Below, in pieces: positions 15,162 through 24,606 of a stretch of DNA of 64,000 bases. Origin of the DNA: Dawidia soli (GTDB taxonomy: Bacteria > Bacteroidota > Bacteroidia > Cytophagales > Cyclobacteriaceae); assembly GCF_018598185.1 (NCBI RefSeq), contig NZ_JAHESC010000002.1:222682-286681 (forward strand). The letters are read 5' to 3'. Positions within the stretch are counted from its first letter, which is position 1; every line of letters begins with the position of its first letter. Both the position numbers and the translations under genes were made by a program. The notes under the pieces were generated by a model. The model worked only from the letters and a program-made list of their open reading frames with translations. It was not told where the DNA came from and did no database searches.

Positions 15162-17141
15162 ATGCAGTTCGATCGCCAGAAACTCTCCGACAGCGTCCTC
15201 AAGAAGCTGTACGAAAACTTGTTATTGCCCCGCCTGATTGAAGAGAAGATGCTCATTTTGCTGCGGCAAAATAAGATCAGCAAATGGTTTAGCGGCATTG
15301 GCCAGGAAGCCATAGCTGTCGGCGTGACACAAGCCCTGGAACCCGATGAGTATATTTTGCCCATGCACCGCAACTTAGGGGTGTTCACCGGCCGCAATAT
15401 GCCTTTTCACCGGCTGTTTGCGCAGTGGCAGGGCACGATGAGCGGGTATACCAAGGGGCGCGACCGCTCCTTTCACTTCGGCTCGCGCGAGCACCATATT
15501 GTCGGCATGATCTCACACCTGGGGCCGCAGAACGGTGTGGCCGACGGCATTGCGCTGGCTACCCAGCTGCAAAAGGAGGGAAAGGTAACAGTCGTCTTTA
15601 ACGGCGATGGCGGTACCAGCGAAGGCGATTTTCACGAAGCGCTGAACGTAGCCTCGGTATGGGACCTGCCCGTGATCTTTATTGTCGAGAACAACGGCTA
15701 CGGACTGTCGACACCCAGCCGCGAACAGTTTCGCTGTGAAAGCTTTATAGACAAGGCCATTGGCTATGGCATGGAAGGGGTGCAAGTAGACGGCAATAAT
15801 GTCCTGGCCGTGTATAGCACCGTGAAGCGCCTGGCAGAGGACATGCGCAAGCGCCCGCGGCCGGTCTTGTTGGAGTGTATGACCTTCCGGATGCGAGGAC
15901 ATGAAGAAGCGTCGGGTACGAAATATGTGCCGCAGGAACTGCTGGATACCTGGGCGAAGAAAGACCCGCTCGAGAACTATGAAAAGTACCTCGTGCAAAG
16001 CGGTGTGATCGACGAGGGTTATATCGCCGCGCAACGTAAACGCGTGAAACAAGAGATTGAAGCGGGTCTTGAAACAGCCTTCCAGGAAAATCACCCGGTT
16101 GCGCAAACCGAACAGGAGCTGGAAGATGTATATGCACCTTTTAAACAAGTTGTCATTGCTCCTGCTTCTGATAAGAGATCGGAAAAACGTTTTATAGACG
16201 CTATCAGCGATGGCCTGCGCCAGAGCATGGAGCGCTTTGACAACCTGGTGCTGATGGGCCAGGACATTGCCGAGTACGGCGGTGTCTTTAAGATCACCGA
16301 CGGCTTTGTGGCGCGCTTTGGCAAGCATCGTGTGCGGAATACACCGTTATGCGAGTCGGCCATCCTGGGCACCGGTTTGGGGCTGTCGGTAAAAGGTATG
16401 AAGTCCATGGTAGAGATGCAGTTTGCCGACTTTGTAACAGAAGGGTTTAATCAGATCGTCAATAACCTGGCCAAGACCCATTGGCGTTGGGGCCAGGCGG
16501 CCGACGTGGTGGTGCGCATGCCTACGGGAGCCGGCACGGCCGCCGGACCGTTTCACTCGCAGAGCAACGAAGCGTGGTTTTTTCACACACCCGGATTAAA
16601 AATAGTATACCCGTCCAATCCCTACGACGCGAAAGGTTTGTTATGTGCAGCGCTGGAGGATCCCAACCCCGTGATGTACTTCGAACATAAATTGATGTAC
16701 CGTTCGCTGAAAGACCTGATACCCGATGATTATTATACCATAGCGATCGGCGAAGCCGCCCTGCTAAGTGACGGCGCCGACCTGGGAATTATCACCTACG
16801 GCATGGGCGTGCACTGGGCCAGGCAAACGCTGGCGTCGATGCCGCAGGTTCAGGCTTCACTGTTAGACCTGCGCACATTATTGCCCTGGGACAAGGAAGC
16901 TGTTGCCGCGCTGGTGAAAAAGACGAACCGGGTGATCATCCTGCATGAAGATACCCTCACGGGCGGTGTGGGTGCGGAGATCAGCGCCTGGATCAGCGAG
17001 CATTGTTTCCGGGACCTGGATGCGCCGGTGGTGCGGGTGGCCAGCCTGGACACGCCGATTCCTTTTGCGCCGACGCTGGAAGATAATTTTTTACCGAAAA
17101 ACAGGCTTATCGGCGCCATCGAAACGTTACTTACCTACTAA
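15162..17141 (+). CDS. Fused E1 alpha/beta subunit of a 2-oxoacid dehydrogenase complex
   Basis: A thiamine-diphosphate decarboxylase subunit in which the alpha chain (about 1-330) and beta chain (about 345-659) are fused. The alpha half has the TPP/Mg motif GDGGTSEGDF (from about residue 148) ending at ENNGYG. The beta half has the transketolase-type pyrimidine domain (GQDIAEYGGVFKIT, then VRMPTGAG) and the C-terminal transketolase domain. The ATG at 15162 gives MQFDRQKLSDSV, a normal start; upstream codons would overlap the divergent kinase gene and the -7 box. Pyruvate versus branched-chain substrate is not decided. No E2 or E3 gene is nearby. Confidence 0.88.
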   Translation: MQFDRQKLSDSVLKKLYENLLLPRLIEEKMLILLRQNKISKWFSGIGQEAIAVGVTQALEPDEYILPMHRNLGVFTGRNMPFHRLFAQWQGTMSGYTKGRDRSFHFGSREHHIVGMISHLGPQNGVADGIALATQLQKEGKVTVVFNGDGGTSEGDFHEALNVASVWDLPVIFIVENNGYGLSTPSREQFRCESFIDKAIGYGMEGVQVDGNNVLAVYSTVKRLAEDMRKRPRPVLLECMTFRMRGHEEASGTKYVPQELLDTWAKKDPLENYEKYLVQSGVIDEGYIAAQRKRVKQEIEAGLETAFQENHPVAQTEQELEDVYAPFKQVVIAPASDKRSEKRFIDAISDGLRQSMERFDNLVLMGQDIAEYGGVFKITDGFVARFGKHRVRNTPLCESAILGTGLGLSVKGMKSMVEMQFADFVTEGFNQIVNNLAKTHWRWGQAADVVVRMPTGAGTAAGPFHSQSNEAWFFHTPGLKIVYPSNPYDAKGLLCAALEDPNPVMYFEHKLMYRSLKDLIPDDYYTIAIGEAALLSDGADLGIITYGMGVHWARQTLASMPQVQASLLDLRTLLPWDKEAVAALVKKTNRVIILHEDTLTGGVGAEISAWISEHCFRDLDAPVVRVASLDTPIPFAPTLEDNFLPKNRLIGAIETLLTY

Positions 17142-17195
17142 AATAGAGGGGTATCGTAAAATTCAGTTATCTTAGCCTGTTTCTTTCTCCATTTT

Positions 17196-19550
17196 TTGAA
17201 CGCAACCAGAAGAAATACTGCTTTTTCCAGGCCTGCCGCCAAGTTGGTGATGCTGATGGCCCTGCTGTTATTGCTGGCGACACCTGTTTTGGCCCAAAAT
17301 ACCAAAGGGGACCGGCCGGGAGCACCCTCCGGGCAGCGCCGTGAGAGCCGGTTTAAAAGCACCTTCCGGAAAAAGAACAAAGCCTCTAAGAAACAACCCA
17401 CGTATAATAACCGGGCAACGACCCGCAGCCGGTCGCGCTCCAACTCCGGCCGCAGACAGGACAAAGTCGGAAAAGCCTCCGGCAATGTGTTGCGTCGCCA
17501 GCCGCCTAAGCCCAGCAACACGCAGCGTGCCTGGCAGGGAGATATCACACACCGGCGCATTCGCGGCAGGAACAGCAGCAGTGCCTCGAAGGCCAATGTA
17601 CACCCGCAGAGCGGCCGGTATGTTACACGCCATCCATCCAGCCGCGGCCGTACCGGCGGCGGTGTTGTTTCCAATCGTTCGCAGGTAGCGAGAGCAAAGG
17701 CATCATCCGGACCGCCGTCTTCGCCGCCGCGCAAACGGAAGGTGAAACCCCGGTCGGCATCGCGGCCGTTTATCGCCCGGAAGAGTATCAATGTATACGC
17801 CAATTTCCCGCGACCCAAAAAGCGCCCCGAGCGGGCACAGACCACAGACCTTGCGGGCCACCCGTTACGCCGGCGCAACTACGAGTCGCCGCGACCGGAG
17901 GTGAGCACACCGGCCAGAACGTATTCACAAAAAAGACGCGTGGGCGAACGGCCCTACCGTGGGCCTGCTGCCGGCAGCTATCGCTCGGCCACCAACACAC
18001 GGCCGAAGGCCTGGACCGGCGACATCGCCGGCCGGCGCATTCGCGGGAAGAATTTCACCAGCAAAAAACGTACGGAGGGCACTCCTATCCTATACCACGG
18101 GCGTCGTAAAAAGGCACGATACGGGGACCATCGATATCGCGGCGCCATACCGGGCGGCGGCGCCCGCTCGGCCACGCGGTCGCGCACCGGCACGGTGCCC
18201 GTACAGGGTCGCGCGCCCGGCATCGGCGCGCGAGGGTTAGGCAATTACCAGGGAGATCTGAAAGGACGCCGCCGGGCAAAAGGGGGTGGCAGCGTCAGCG
18301 GTGGATTGTGGAACAACAACGGCTCCGCTATTGCCGGTCGCCGGCCCCGCGAGACCCGTCCGGGTACCTTTCAAGGCAATATAAAAGGCCGCCGTCCCCT
18401 GAAGGGCGGTGGCAGCGTGAGCGGTCGGGGCTGGAACAACAACGGCTCGGCTATAGCAGGTCGCCAGCCGCGCGACATGCGCCCGGGTACTTTCCAAGGC
18501 AATATAAAAGGCCGCCGCCCCCTGAAAGGTGGTGGCAGCGTGAGCGGTCGCGGGTGGAACAACAACGGCAGTGCGATTGTAAGTCGTCGGCCCCGTGAAA
18601 CGCGCTACGGCAACTTCCAGGGGAACATAAAGGGAGGGCGGCCCTTGAAAGGCGGCGGTAGTGTGAGCGGCCGTGGCTGGAACAACAATGGCCATGCGAT
18701 CGCTGGTCGTCGGCCCCGTGAAACGCGCTACGGCAACTTCCAGGGGAACATAAAAGGGGGCCGGCCCTTGAAAGGCGGCGGCAGTGTAAGCGGCCGGTTG
18801 TGGAATAACAACGAGTCGGCCATCGCCGGACGTAAGCCACGCGAGACGCGCTATGGTAACTACCAGGGCACACTCAAGGCTCGTGGACCGGAACCGAAAC
18901 CGGAGGCGTATAAGATCAATGGATACCCCGGCAAGATGAAGCGTTTTTCGGCTTCCCCCGGTTTTGGCGATCAGGGCGAAGAATTTACCGGTTACATTCG
19001 CCACCGCGGGCTACGCAAGCCATACATCCGCAACGAAAAAGCGCATGAGGATGCGTTGCTGAAAAAGCGCCCCAGTGTGGCGGTCGACCAGGTATACGGT
19101 TTGCAGATACCGGTTAAGACGCGTCGCTATGTCAAAAACAAAAATGCCGCCGAGGATGCAACGCCTAAGCTGTCGCCTACCAAGACCACCCGGGCGGTGG
19201 GTGAGCTGCAGGTAAAAGTGAAACAGTATCGCTACGTACGCAACGGTAGCAGCGCGGAAGAAGCGCTGAAGGTACGCGAGCCCGGAAAAGCATTTGCAAG
19301 GGCAACCGACTACCAGGGCAACATCAAGATGAAAAAGTACACGCTCTTCGACAAACGGGGCTTGCACCCGGATGCGAAGTTCGTCAAGATCAATAAAAAC
19401 AATGTCGATGGTGAACGTGACATGCTCACGAACTTTAAGCTATGGTGGTCGCGTTTATTCAAGAAAGAAGAAACACAGCCCGACCACTTGAAGGACAAGG
19501 GTCATAAGCCGCGGTATGACAAAGGGGAAGCCGGGCTGTGGTATGACTAA
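17196..19550 (+). CDS. Very basic exported protein with five 41-residue repeats, unknown function
   Basis: A 784-residue protein, unusually rich in Arg, Lys, Gly and Asn. The chosen TTG start gives a signal peptide with a basic n-region and cleavage after TPVLA (about residue 33); an ATG at 17250 would leave only the hydrophobic core. Residues 349-553 are five tandem 41-residue units of the form GxFQGNIKG-RPLKGGGSVSG-WNNNxxAI-R-PRETR, plus a partial sixth. Upstream are two looser relatives (AWQGDITHRRIRG, AWTGDIAGRRIRG). The C-terminal third has three copies of a Y-(I/V)-(R/K)-N-x(3)-(A/S)-x-E-(D/E)-A motif and ends in an amphipathic lysine-rich tail. I do not recognise the family. It is 9 bases ahead of ytxJ. 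Confidence 0.75.
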   Translation: MNATRRNTAFSRPAAKLVMLMALLLLLATPVLAQNTKGDRPGAPSGQRRESRFKSTFRKKNKASKKQPTYNNRATTRSRSRSNSGRRQDKVGKASGNVLRRQPPKPSNTQRAWQGDITHRRIRGRNSSSASKANVHPQSGRYVTRHPSSRGRTGGGVVSNRSQVARAKASSGPPSSPPRKRKVKPRSASRPFIARKSINVYANFPRPKKRPERAQTTDLAGHPLRRRNYESPRPEVSTPARTYSQKRRVGERPYRGPAAGSYRSATNTRPKAWTGDIAGRRIRGKNFTSKKRTEGTPILYHGRRKKARYGDHRYRGAIPGGGARSATRSRTGTVPVQGRAPGIGARGLGNYQGDLKGRRRAKGGGSVSGGLWNNNGSAIAGRRPRETRPGTFQGNIKGRRPLKGGGSVSGRGWNNNGSAIAGRQPRDMRPGTFQGNIKGRRPLKGGGSVSGRGWNNNGSAIVSRRPRETRYGNFQGNIKGGRPLKGGGSVSGRGWNNNGHAIAGRRPRETRYGNFQGNIKGGRPLKGGGSVSGRLWNNNESAIAGRKPRETRYGNYQGTLKARGPEPKPEAYKINGYPGKMKRFSASPGFGDQGEEFTGYIRHRGLRKPYIRNEKAHEDALLKKRPSVAVDQVYGLQIPVKTRRYVKNKNAAEDATPKLSPTKTTRAVGELQVKVKQYRYVRNGSSAEEALKVREPGKAFARATDYQGNIKMKKYTLFDKRGLHPDAKFVKINKNNVDGERDMLTNFKLWWSRLFKKEETQPDHLKDKGHKPRYDKGEAGLWYD
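18240..18854 (+). repeat. Five tandem 123-base repeats inside the basic repeat protein gene
   Basis: Units begin at 18240, 18363, 18486, 18609 and 18732, with a degenerate sixth from 18855. Each is exactly 123 bases (41 codons). Units 2 to 5 are very similar in DNA as well as protein, so recent slippage or recombination between units is likely and copy number may vary between strains. Confidence 0.9.
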
Positions 19551-19559
19551 CGATCCGAT

Positions 19560-19904
19560 ATGAATTGGGAAACATTGACCTCACTGGATCAGCTGGAAGC
19601 GATCCGGAAAGAATCGACCGAGAAACCGGTCCTCATCTTTAAACACAGCACCCGTTGCTCTATCAGCAGAATGGTGCTGGACCGGCTGGAGCGGAATTGG
19701 GACGCGCAGGAAATGGAGCCCCACGTAAAGGCCTACTTCCTGGACCTGATCTCCTATCGCCAGATCTCCAACCAGATTGCCGATCTGTTTCAGGTCGAGC
19801 ACGAATCTCCCCAGGTCCTTATTATCCGCGACGGCGCGTCGGTATACGACCGCTCACACATGGCGATCGACTACCAACACATCCGCGGTACGGTTAAAAA
19901 TTAA
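19560..19904 (+). CDS. ytxJ: YtxJ-family thioredoxin-like protein (bacillithiol-associated)
   Basis: A 114-residue thioredoxin-fold protein with a single active-site cysteine (Cys33) in HSTRCSISRM, the YtxJ signature; DUF2847 members are regarded as monothiol bacilliredoxins acting on bacillithiol-mixed disulfides. Downstream the PQVLIIRDG segment supplies the cis-proline turn. It starts 9 bases after the basic repeat protein, so it is probably in the same operon. Its stop overlaps the convergent OsmC gene by 11 bases. The presence of bacillithiol in this organism is inferred, not shown here. Confidence 0.85.
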   Translation: MNWETLTSLDQLEAIRKESTEKPVLIFKHSTRCSISRMVLDRLERNWDAQEMEPHVKAYFLDLISYRQISNQIADLFQVEHESPQVLIIRDGASVYDRSHMAIDYQHIRGTVKN

Positions 19905-20298
19905 ACGTGATGGTCTGAACGACCGTGTCGGAAAGGCTCAGGGCTACCGGACAGGTCATCGCAGCGCGTTTCAGCTTTTCTTTCTGAACATCCGTGGCGA
20001 CCAGCGACGGGTGGGTGAACACGATTTTGACTTCGGCAATCTTGCGCGGGTCACTGGCCATGATTTTTGTGATGTCAGAGGTCAGGCCGGTCAGGTCTAT
20101 CCCTTCGCGGTTGGCCAGAATGCCCATGAGTGTCATCATACAGCTGTTCAGCGAGGCGCAGGTCAGGTCGGTCGGGCTGAAGGCCTCGCCGCGGCCATTA
20201 TTATCGGGAGGTGCATCGGTAACGATTGTATTGCCTGATTTGAGGTGTTTTACGCTTGTGCGTAAAGATCCTTCATAAATTCCGGTCATAGAAACCAT
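19894..20298 (-). CDS. OsmC/Ohr-family thiol peroxidase
   Basis: A 134-residue OsmC-family protein that reduces organic hydroperoxides through a cysteine pair. The peroxidatic region FSPTDLTCASLNSCMM carries Cys47 and Cys53, and the resolving cysteine is Cys116 in AAMTCPVALSLS. Which sub-family (OsmC, Ohr or YhfA-like) is uncertain; the second conserved cysteine after AAMT favours OsmC/YhfA. The start could equally be the ATG three codons in (MTGIYEGSLR). It is convergent with and overlaps ytxJ, giving two thiol-redox genes back to back. Confidence 0.85.
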   Translation of the reverse strand: MVSMTGIYEGSLRTSVKHLKSGNTIVTDAPPDNNGRGEAFSPTDLTCASLNSCMMTLMGILANREGIDLTGLTSDITKIMASDPRKIAEVKIVFTHPSLVATDVQKEKLKRAAMTCPVALSLSDTVVQTITFNF

Positions 20299-20359
20299 AT
20301 CGAATAACTTGGGGTTAGTATTTGCGTTAGGTAATTAAAAGTTTAAATTTAATTCAAAG

Positions 20360-20367
20360 TATCTTTG
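20360..20367 (+). promoter_or_regulatory. -7 box directly abutting an exported-protein gene
   Basis: TATCTTTG matches TAnnTTTG and ends 5 bases before the ATG at 20373. If used, transcription would start at or next to the start codon, so the message would be leaderless. It is also part of the short inverted repeat CAAAG-TAT-CTTTG. No -33 TTG is visible. Confidence 0.4.
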
Positions 20368-20372
20368 TGAGG

Positions 20373-21101
20373 ATGTTGCGTCTGGATAAGATCTCCCTGT
20401 TATTGGGCTTTATGTTGGTGGCGATTGTGGCAAGTGCACAAACGCAAGATAGCTATGATTACCAATCAGAGTTTACCTGGGGGATCAATAAAAACACGGC
20501 GGGGGGGCTGATCGGCGGCCTGGTTTTCAAAAAAGCACGTAAACTAAGCGATCGCGTGCTGGAAACGTACGGCCTGGAGATCATGAATGTTAAGAACCCG
20601 CAGGAAGTGCGCACAAGCTCACCCAACACCGGCAACTTCTTTATTCTTGGCAAAAAGAATTATCTCTATGCGCTCCGCCTGCAATACGGCCGCGACTTTA
20701 TCCTGTTCAAGAAAGCGCCGCAGCAAGGCGTGGAGATCAAGGCTATTTTCGCCGCGGGCCCGACGATCGGTATCGTAGCCCCGTACTATGTGGAATATAG
20801 CGTAGACAACACCTCGTTTGTAACCAATACCGCGCAGTACGATACCAACATCCCTGTCACATCGATCTTTGGTACCGGCCGGTTGTTCCAGGGCCTTGAC
20901 GAGTCGAAGATCGCACCCGGCGCCAATATAAAAGCCGCACTTAACTTTGAGCTGGGCACCATCAAAAGCCAGGTAACGGGCTTCGAGGCGGGCTTCCTGC
21001 TGGATGCCTACACCGAGAAGGTGGAGCTGATGGCGGCCGCTAAAAACTATGCCATCTACCCGACGCTGTTTATCACGCTCTTTTACGGCAGTCGGAAATA
21101 A
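20373..21101 (+). CDS. Exported protein of unknown function, outer-membrane-protein-like
   Basis: A 242-residue protein with a signal peptide (LLLGFMLVAIVASAQT, cleavage after about residue 22) and a beta-strand-rich body ending in LFITLFYGSRK. The ATG at 20373 is preferred over a GTG two codons upstream, because the GTG overlaps the -7 box. Small glycine/aromatic alternation (GGLIGGLVF, YLYALRLQYGRDF) suggests an outer-membrane barrel. I do not recognise a named family. It is monocistronic, closed by a strong terminator. Confidence 0.7.
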   Translation: MLRLDKISLLLGFMLVAIVASAQTQDSYDYQSEFTWGINKNTAGGLIGGLVFKKARKLSDRVLETYGLEIMNVKNPQEVRTSSPNTGNFFILGKKNYLYALRLQYGRDFILFKKAPQQGVEIKAIFAAGPTIGIVAPYYVEYSVDNTSFVTNTAQYDTNIPVTSIFGTGRLFQGLDESKIAPGANIKAALNFELGTIKSQVTGFEAGFLLDAYTEKVELMAAAKNYAIYPTLFITLFYGSRK

Positions 21102-21122
21102 TAGTATGCCTGCGGGCATGGA

Positions 21123-21159
21123 GGAAGGCTATCCTGGGAAAGGATGGCCTTCCTGTTTT
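21123..21159 (+). terminator. Terminator after the exported-protein gene
   Basis: A 12-pair stem (GGAAGGCTATCC with GGATGGCCTTCC, one G-T wobble) and 7-base loop, followed by TGTTTT. It lies 21 bases after the stop at 21101. Confidence 0.8.
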
Positions 21160-21174
21160 CTAGGCCTACAGTGC

Positions 21175-21306
21175 GGGATAACACGGGGATAACTTAGATT
21201 TAAGCCAGTGATGACCCAGTCCTAAAGCACTGGGAAAACACACGGGAATGTCCAGTGCCAGGCACAGGTTGCCGCGCACAGACTGTCCGGCATGTGCCGG
21301 GTTACC
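21175..21306. repeat. Weak 11-base periodic tract upstream of uvrA
   Basis: The 310-base gap 21102-21411 holds the terminator above and then DNA with an 11-base period: GGGATAAC at 21175 and 21186, CCAGT at 21205 and 21216, and successive 11-mers from 21197 to 21240 agreeing at about 6 of 11 positions. It resembles the stronger tract at 1658-1998 in period but not in sequence. The rest of the gap (21307-21411) is the uvrA leader, in which I find no consensus -7 box. Confidence 0.45.
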
Positions 21307-21411
21307 GGCAGGCGGAATTTGAAGAAAGATATGGCGATTCCGGTTTTTTCATTTTGTAGGAAACAATCGGTACGGCATTTTTGTATTTCTCATTATTGGT
21401 AAGTTCAATTC

Positions 21412-24258
21412 ATGGCGAAAGCAGCAGAAAAAAAGATCCAGGACCAAACCGGTCATGAGTATATTGAAGTCATCGGTGCCCGTGAGCATAATCTGAAAAA
21501 CATCAACGTAAGCTTTCCGCGTAACAAGTTGGTGGTCATTACCGGGATTAGCGGTAGCGGCAAATCGTCCCTCGCTTTTGATACGATCTACGCCGAAGGA
21601 CAGCGCCGCTACATGGAGAGCTTTTCCGCCTACGCGCGCAGCTTCCTGGGCAACCTCGAGCGGCCGGACGTTGACAAGATCAACGGCCTTAGCCCCGTTA
21701 TTTCCATCGAGCAAAAAACGACGTCGCGGAACCCGCGCTCGACGGTGGGTACCGTCACGGAGATATACGACTTCATGCGTCTGTTGTACGCCCGGGCGGG
21801 CGAAGCTTTTTCGTACCTGTCGGGCGACAAGATGGTGCGGCAATCCGAAGAGCAGATCCTCGACGCGATCATCACAACCCTGAAGGGCAAAAAGCTGGTG
21901 TTGCTGGCGCCGATCATCAAAGGCCGCAAGGGTCACTACCGCGAGCTGTTCCAACAGATCCGGAAATCAGGTTATACCAAAGTGCGTGTAGACGGTGAGG
22001 TACAGGAGATCACCGCGAAAATGCAGGTGGACCGGTACAAGATCCACGACATTGAAGTGGTGATGGACCGGATCGTCGCCGATGCAAAAGACAAACACCG
22101 CATTGGGCAGTCCATCGCCAAATCGCTGAAAGAAGGTAAGGGCGTCATCATGGTGATGGAAGAAAACGGCAAGGTGCATCATTTTTCCAAGTTCCTGATG
22201 GATCCTAAAACCGGTCTGTCGTATGACGAGCCGGCGCCGAATACATTCTCGTTCAACTCGCCCTACGGCGCGTGCCCTACGTGTAACGGGCTGGGGCAGA
22301 TCGAAGAGATCACCGAGGACTCGATCATGCCCGACAAGAAGTTGAGCATAAGCCGCGGCGGCATTTTGCCGCTGGGGGAATACCGCGACATCTGGATTTT
22401 CAAAAAGATCGAGTCGATGCTGAAGCGCCACAAACTGACGCTGTCGACACCGATCAAAGATATACCCAAGGAGGTCATCAAAGTAATGCTCTACGGCGAC
22501 GATGCACCGGTAGCGGTTGCTTCGGTAAAATATCCGGGCACCGACTGGAACGTGCGTTTCGAAGGCATTATCAACTTCCTCGAAAAACAACGCGACGAAG
22601 GTTCGGAGGCTATGCGGAAATGGGTGGAGGATTTCACGATTATTCGTACGTGCCCCGAGTGTAACGGTGCCCGCCTGAAAAGGGAGTCGCTGCATTTTAA
22701 GATCGACGACAAGAACATTGCCGAGCTGGCAATGCTCGATATTCAGTCGCTGAAAAAATGGTTTGAAGGGTTGGAGGGTCGGCTCAATGCCAAGCAGAAG
22801 GTGATCGCGACGGAGGTGTTGAAAGAGATCCGGAAGCGCATCGGCTTTTTGCTGGACGTAGGCCTGGACTATCTGAATCTGAACCGCCCCATCCGCACGT
22901 TGAGCGGCGGGGAGTCGCAACGTATCCGGTTGGCTACACAGATCGGCACACAGCTGGTCGGTGTGCTCTATATTCTCGACGAGCCCAGCATCGGGCTGCA
23001 CGCACGCGACAACGTCAAGCTGATCAAGGCCCTCCAGGACCTGCGCGACATTGGCAACAGCGTGGTGGTGGTCGAGCACGACAAGGATATGATGCTGGAG
23101 TCCGACTATATACTCGACATCGGTCCGGGTGCCGGGCGCCACGGTGGCCACGTAGTAGCGGCGGGTGATCCGAAAACATTTTTGAAGAACGACAGCACCA
23201 CAGCGAAATACCTGAGCGGCAAGATCGGGATACAGTTCTCCAAGGACCGGCGCAAAGGCATCGGCGAGAAGCTGGTGCTGACGGGTGCGTCGGGCAACAA
23301 CCTCAAAGACGTTACGCTGGAGATACCGCTGGGTACGCTCACCTGTATCTCGGGTGTATCGGGCAGCGGTAAGTCTACGCTGATCCACGAAACACTTTTT
23401 CCGATCCTCAACCGGCACTTTTATAACTCGCGCACGGAGCCGCTGGCTTATAAAAAGATGGAGGGGCTTGAGCATATCGACAAAGTGATCGAAGTGGATC
23501 AGTCGCCCATCGGTCGTACGCCGCGGTCGAACCCCGCTACATATACCGGCGTATTCAGCGATATTCGCGACCTGTTCACACAGATGCCGGAGGCGAAGAT
23601 CCGCGGATATAAAACGGGCCGGTTCTCTTTCAATGTGAAGGGTGGCCGCTGTGAAACGTGCGAAGGCGCGGGATTGCGCCTTATTGAAATGGAATTTCTG
23701 CCGGATGTATATGTGCCGTGCGAAACCTGTAAAGGCAAGCGGTATAACCGGGAGACGCTGGAAGTGCGGTTCAAAGGCAAGTCGATCAGCGACGTCTTGG
23801 ATATGACGGTGGAAGAGGCGATCACGTTCTTTGAGAACCAGCCGAAGATCCTGCGCAAGATCCAGACGCTGGGAGAAGTGGGACTGGGCTATATCTCCCT
23901 GGGACAACACGCCACCACGCTGTCGGGCGGGGAAGCGCAACGTGTGAAGCTGGCGACCGAGCTGTCGAAGCGGGATACGGGCAAGACGATGTATATTCTG
24001 GATGAGCCCACCACGGGACTGCACTTTCAGGATATCGCCCACCTGCTGGACGTATTGCAGAAACTAGTCGACAAAGGCAATACCGTATTGGTGATCGAGC
24101 ACAACCTGGACGTGATCAAGTCGTCAGACCACATCGTGGACCTGGGACCGGAAGGCGGCGCCAAGGGCGGCAAGATCATCGCCCGGGGAACACCGGAAGA
24201 GGTGGCGAAAAATACCACCGGCTATACGGGCAAGTTCCTGAAGGCCGAATTGAATTAA
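21412..24258 (+). CDS. uvrA: Excinuclease ABC subunit UvrA
   Basis: A damage-recognition ATPase of nucleotide excision repair, acting as a dimer that loads UvrB. It is 948 residues, full length. Two ABC-type ATPase halves are seen: Walker [10 protein letters not shown] near the N-terminus and GVSGSGKST in the second half, signature LSGGESQR and LSGGEAQR, Walker B ILDEPS and ILDEPT. Zinc-binding CxxC pairs are present in CPTCNG/CPECNG and in CETCEG/CETCKG. It has no repair gene beside it; uvrC is about 11 kb away on the other strand. Confidence 0.98.
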   Translation: MAKAAEKKIQDQTGHEYIEVIGAREHNLKNINVSFPRNKLVVITGISGSGKSSLAFDTIYAEGQRRYMESFSAYARSFLGNLERPDVDKINGLSPVISIEQKTTSRNPRSTVGTVTEIYDFMRLLYARAGEAFSYLSGDKMVRQSEEQILDAIITTLKGKKLVLLAPIIKGRKGHYRELFQQIRKSGYTKVRVDGEVQEITAKMQVDRYKIHDIEVVMDRIVADAKDKHRIGQSIAKSLKEGKGVIMVMEENGKVHHFSKFLMDPKTGLSYDEPAPNTFSFNSPYGACPTCNGLGQIEEITEDSIMPDKKLSISRGGILPLGEYRDIWIFKKIESMLKRHKLTLSTPIKDIPKEVIKVMLYGDDAPVAVASVKYPGTDWNVRFEGIINFLEKQRDEGSEAMRKWVEDFTIIRTCPECNGARLKRESLHFKIDDKNIAELAMLDIQSLKKWFEGLEGRLNAKQKVIATEVLKEIRKRIGFLLDVGLDYLNLNRPIRTLSGGESQRIRLATQIGTQLVGVLYILDEPSIGLHARDNVKLIKALQDLRDIGNSVVVVEHDKDMMLESDYILDIGPGAGRHGGHVVAAGDPKTFLKNDSTTAKYLSGKIGIQFSKDRRKGIGEKLVLTGASGNNLKDVTLEIPLGTLTCISGVSGSGKSTLIHETLFPILNRHFYNSRTEPLAYKKMEGLEHIDKVIEVDQSPIGRTPRSNPATYTGVFSDIRDLFTQMPEAKIRGYKTGRFSFNVKGGRCETCEGAGLRLIEMEFLPDVYVPCETCKGKRYNRETLEVRFKGKSISDVLDMTVEEAITFFENQPKILRKIQTLGEVGLGYISLGQHATTLSGGEAQRVKLATELSKRDTGKTMYILDEPTTGLHFQDIAHLLDVLQKLVDKGNTVLVIEHNLDVIKSSDHIVDLGPEGGAKGGKIIARGTPEEVAKNTTGYTGKFLKAELN

Positions 24259-24282
24259 CCACGATTTGCACACAGTATCAAC

Positions 24283-24531
24283 ATGATAGCACGCTTACGT
24301 CCGTACCTGGTCAGTTTCCTTTTCCTTCTCGTGGGGGCCTACCAGGTATACGCAGGAGATCTGCTCGAAGCTTCTTTGTATATATTGGCCAGCCTGGCCT
24401 TTGCGTTCAACTCCATGGCCGCCGAGCCGAAGCTTGTAGCGTATAAAAAAATGGTCGTGATCATTACCTGGTCGCTGATCATTGTGACGGGCATTCTTTT
24501 CCTATATCTCTTACAGTTTAAATACCTGTAG
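24283..24531 (+). CDS. Small membrane protein, two to three helices
   Basis: An 82-residue hydrophobic protein: helices at about 6-22 (LVSFLFLLVGAYQVY), 25-40 and 55-78, with a short basic start. The family is not recognised. It begins 24 bases after uvrA and is probably co-transcribed with it or with the LytS-type kinase that follows 75 bases later. Coding is supported by a clean ATG, continuous frame and position rather than by homology. Confidence 0.6.
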   Translation: MIARLRPYLVSFLFLLVGAYQVYAGDLLEASLYILASLAFAFNSMAAEPKLVAYKKMVVIITWSLIIVTGILFLYLLQFKYL

Positions 24532-24606
24532 ATCCGCCACCCACATAAATTTGGGATGCCGGGTGCCCGCGATTTGCGTATATTTTGAACTTTTCGCGGA
24601 GGCGAT

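Noticed and set aside
18240..18854. CRISPR-like array
   Set aside because: The repeats are contiguous, coding and 123 bases long, with no spacers.
18237..19004. 255-codon minus-strand frame opposite the repeat protein
   Set aside because: The repeats make both strands open. The plus frame has a signal peptide and coherent 41-residue repeats, and the minus frame has neither.
21967..24042. Long minus-strand open frame (691 codons) opposite uvrA
   Set aside because: A shadow of a high-GC, well-conserved gene; uvrA explains the strand fully.
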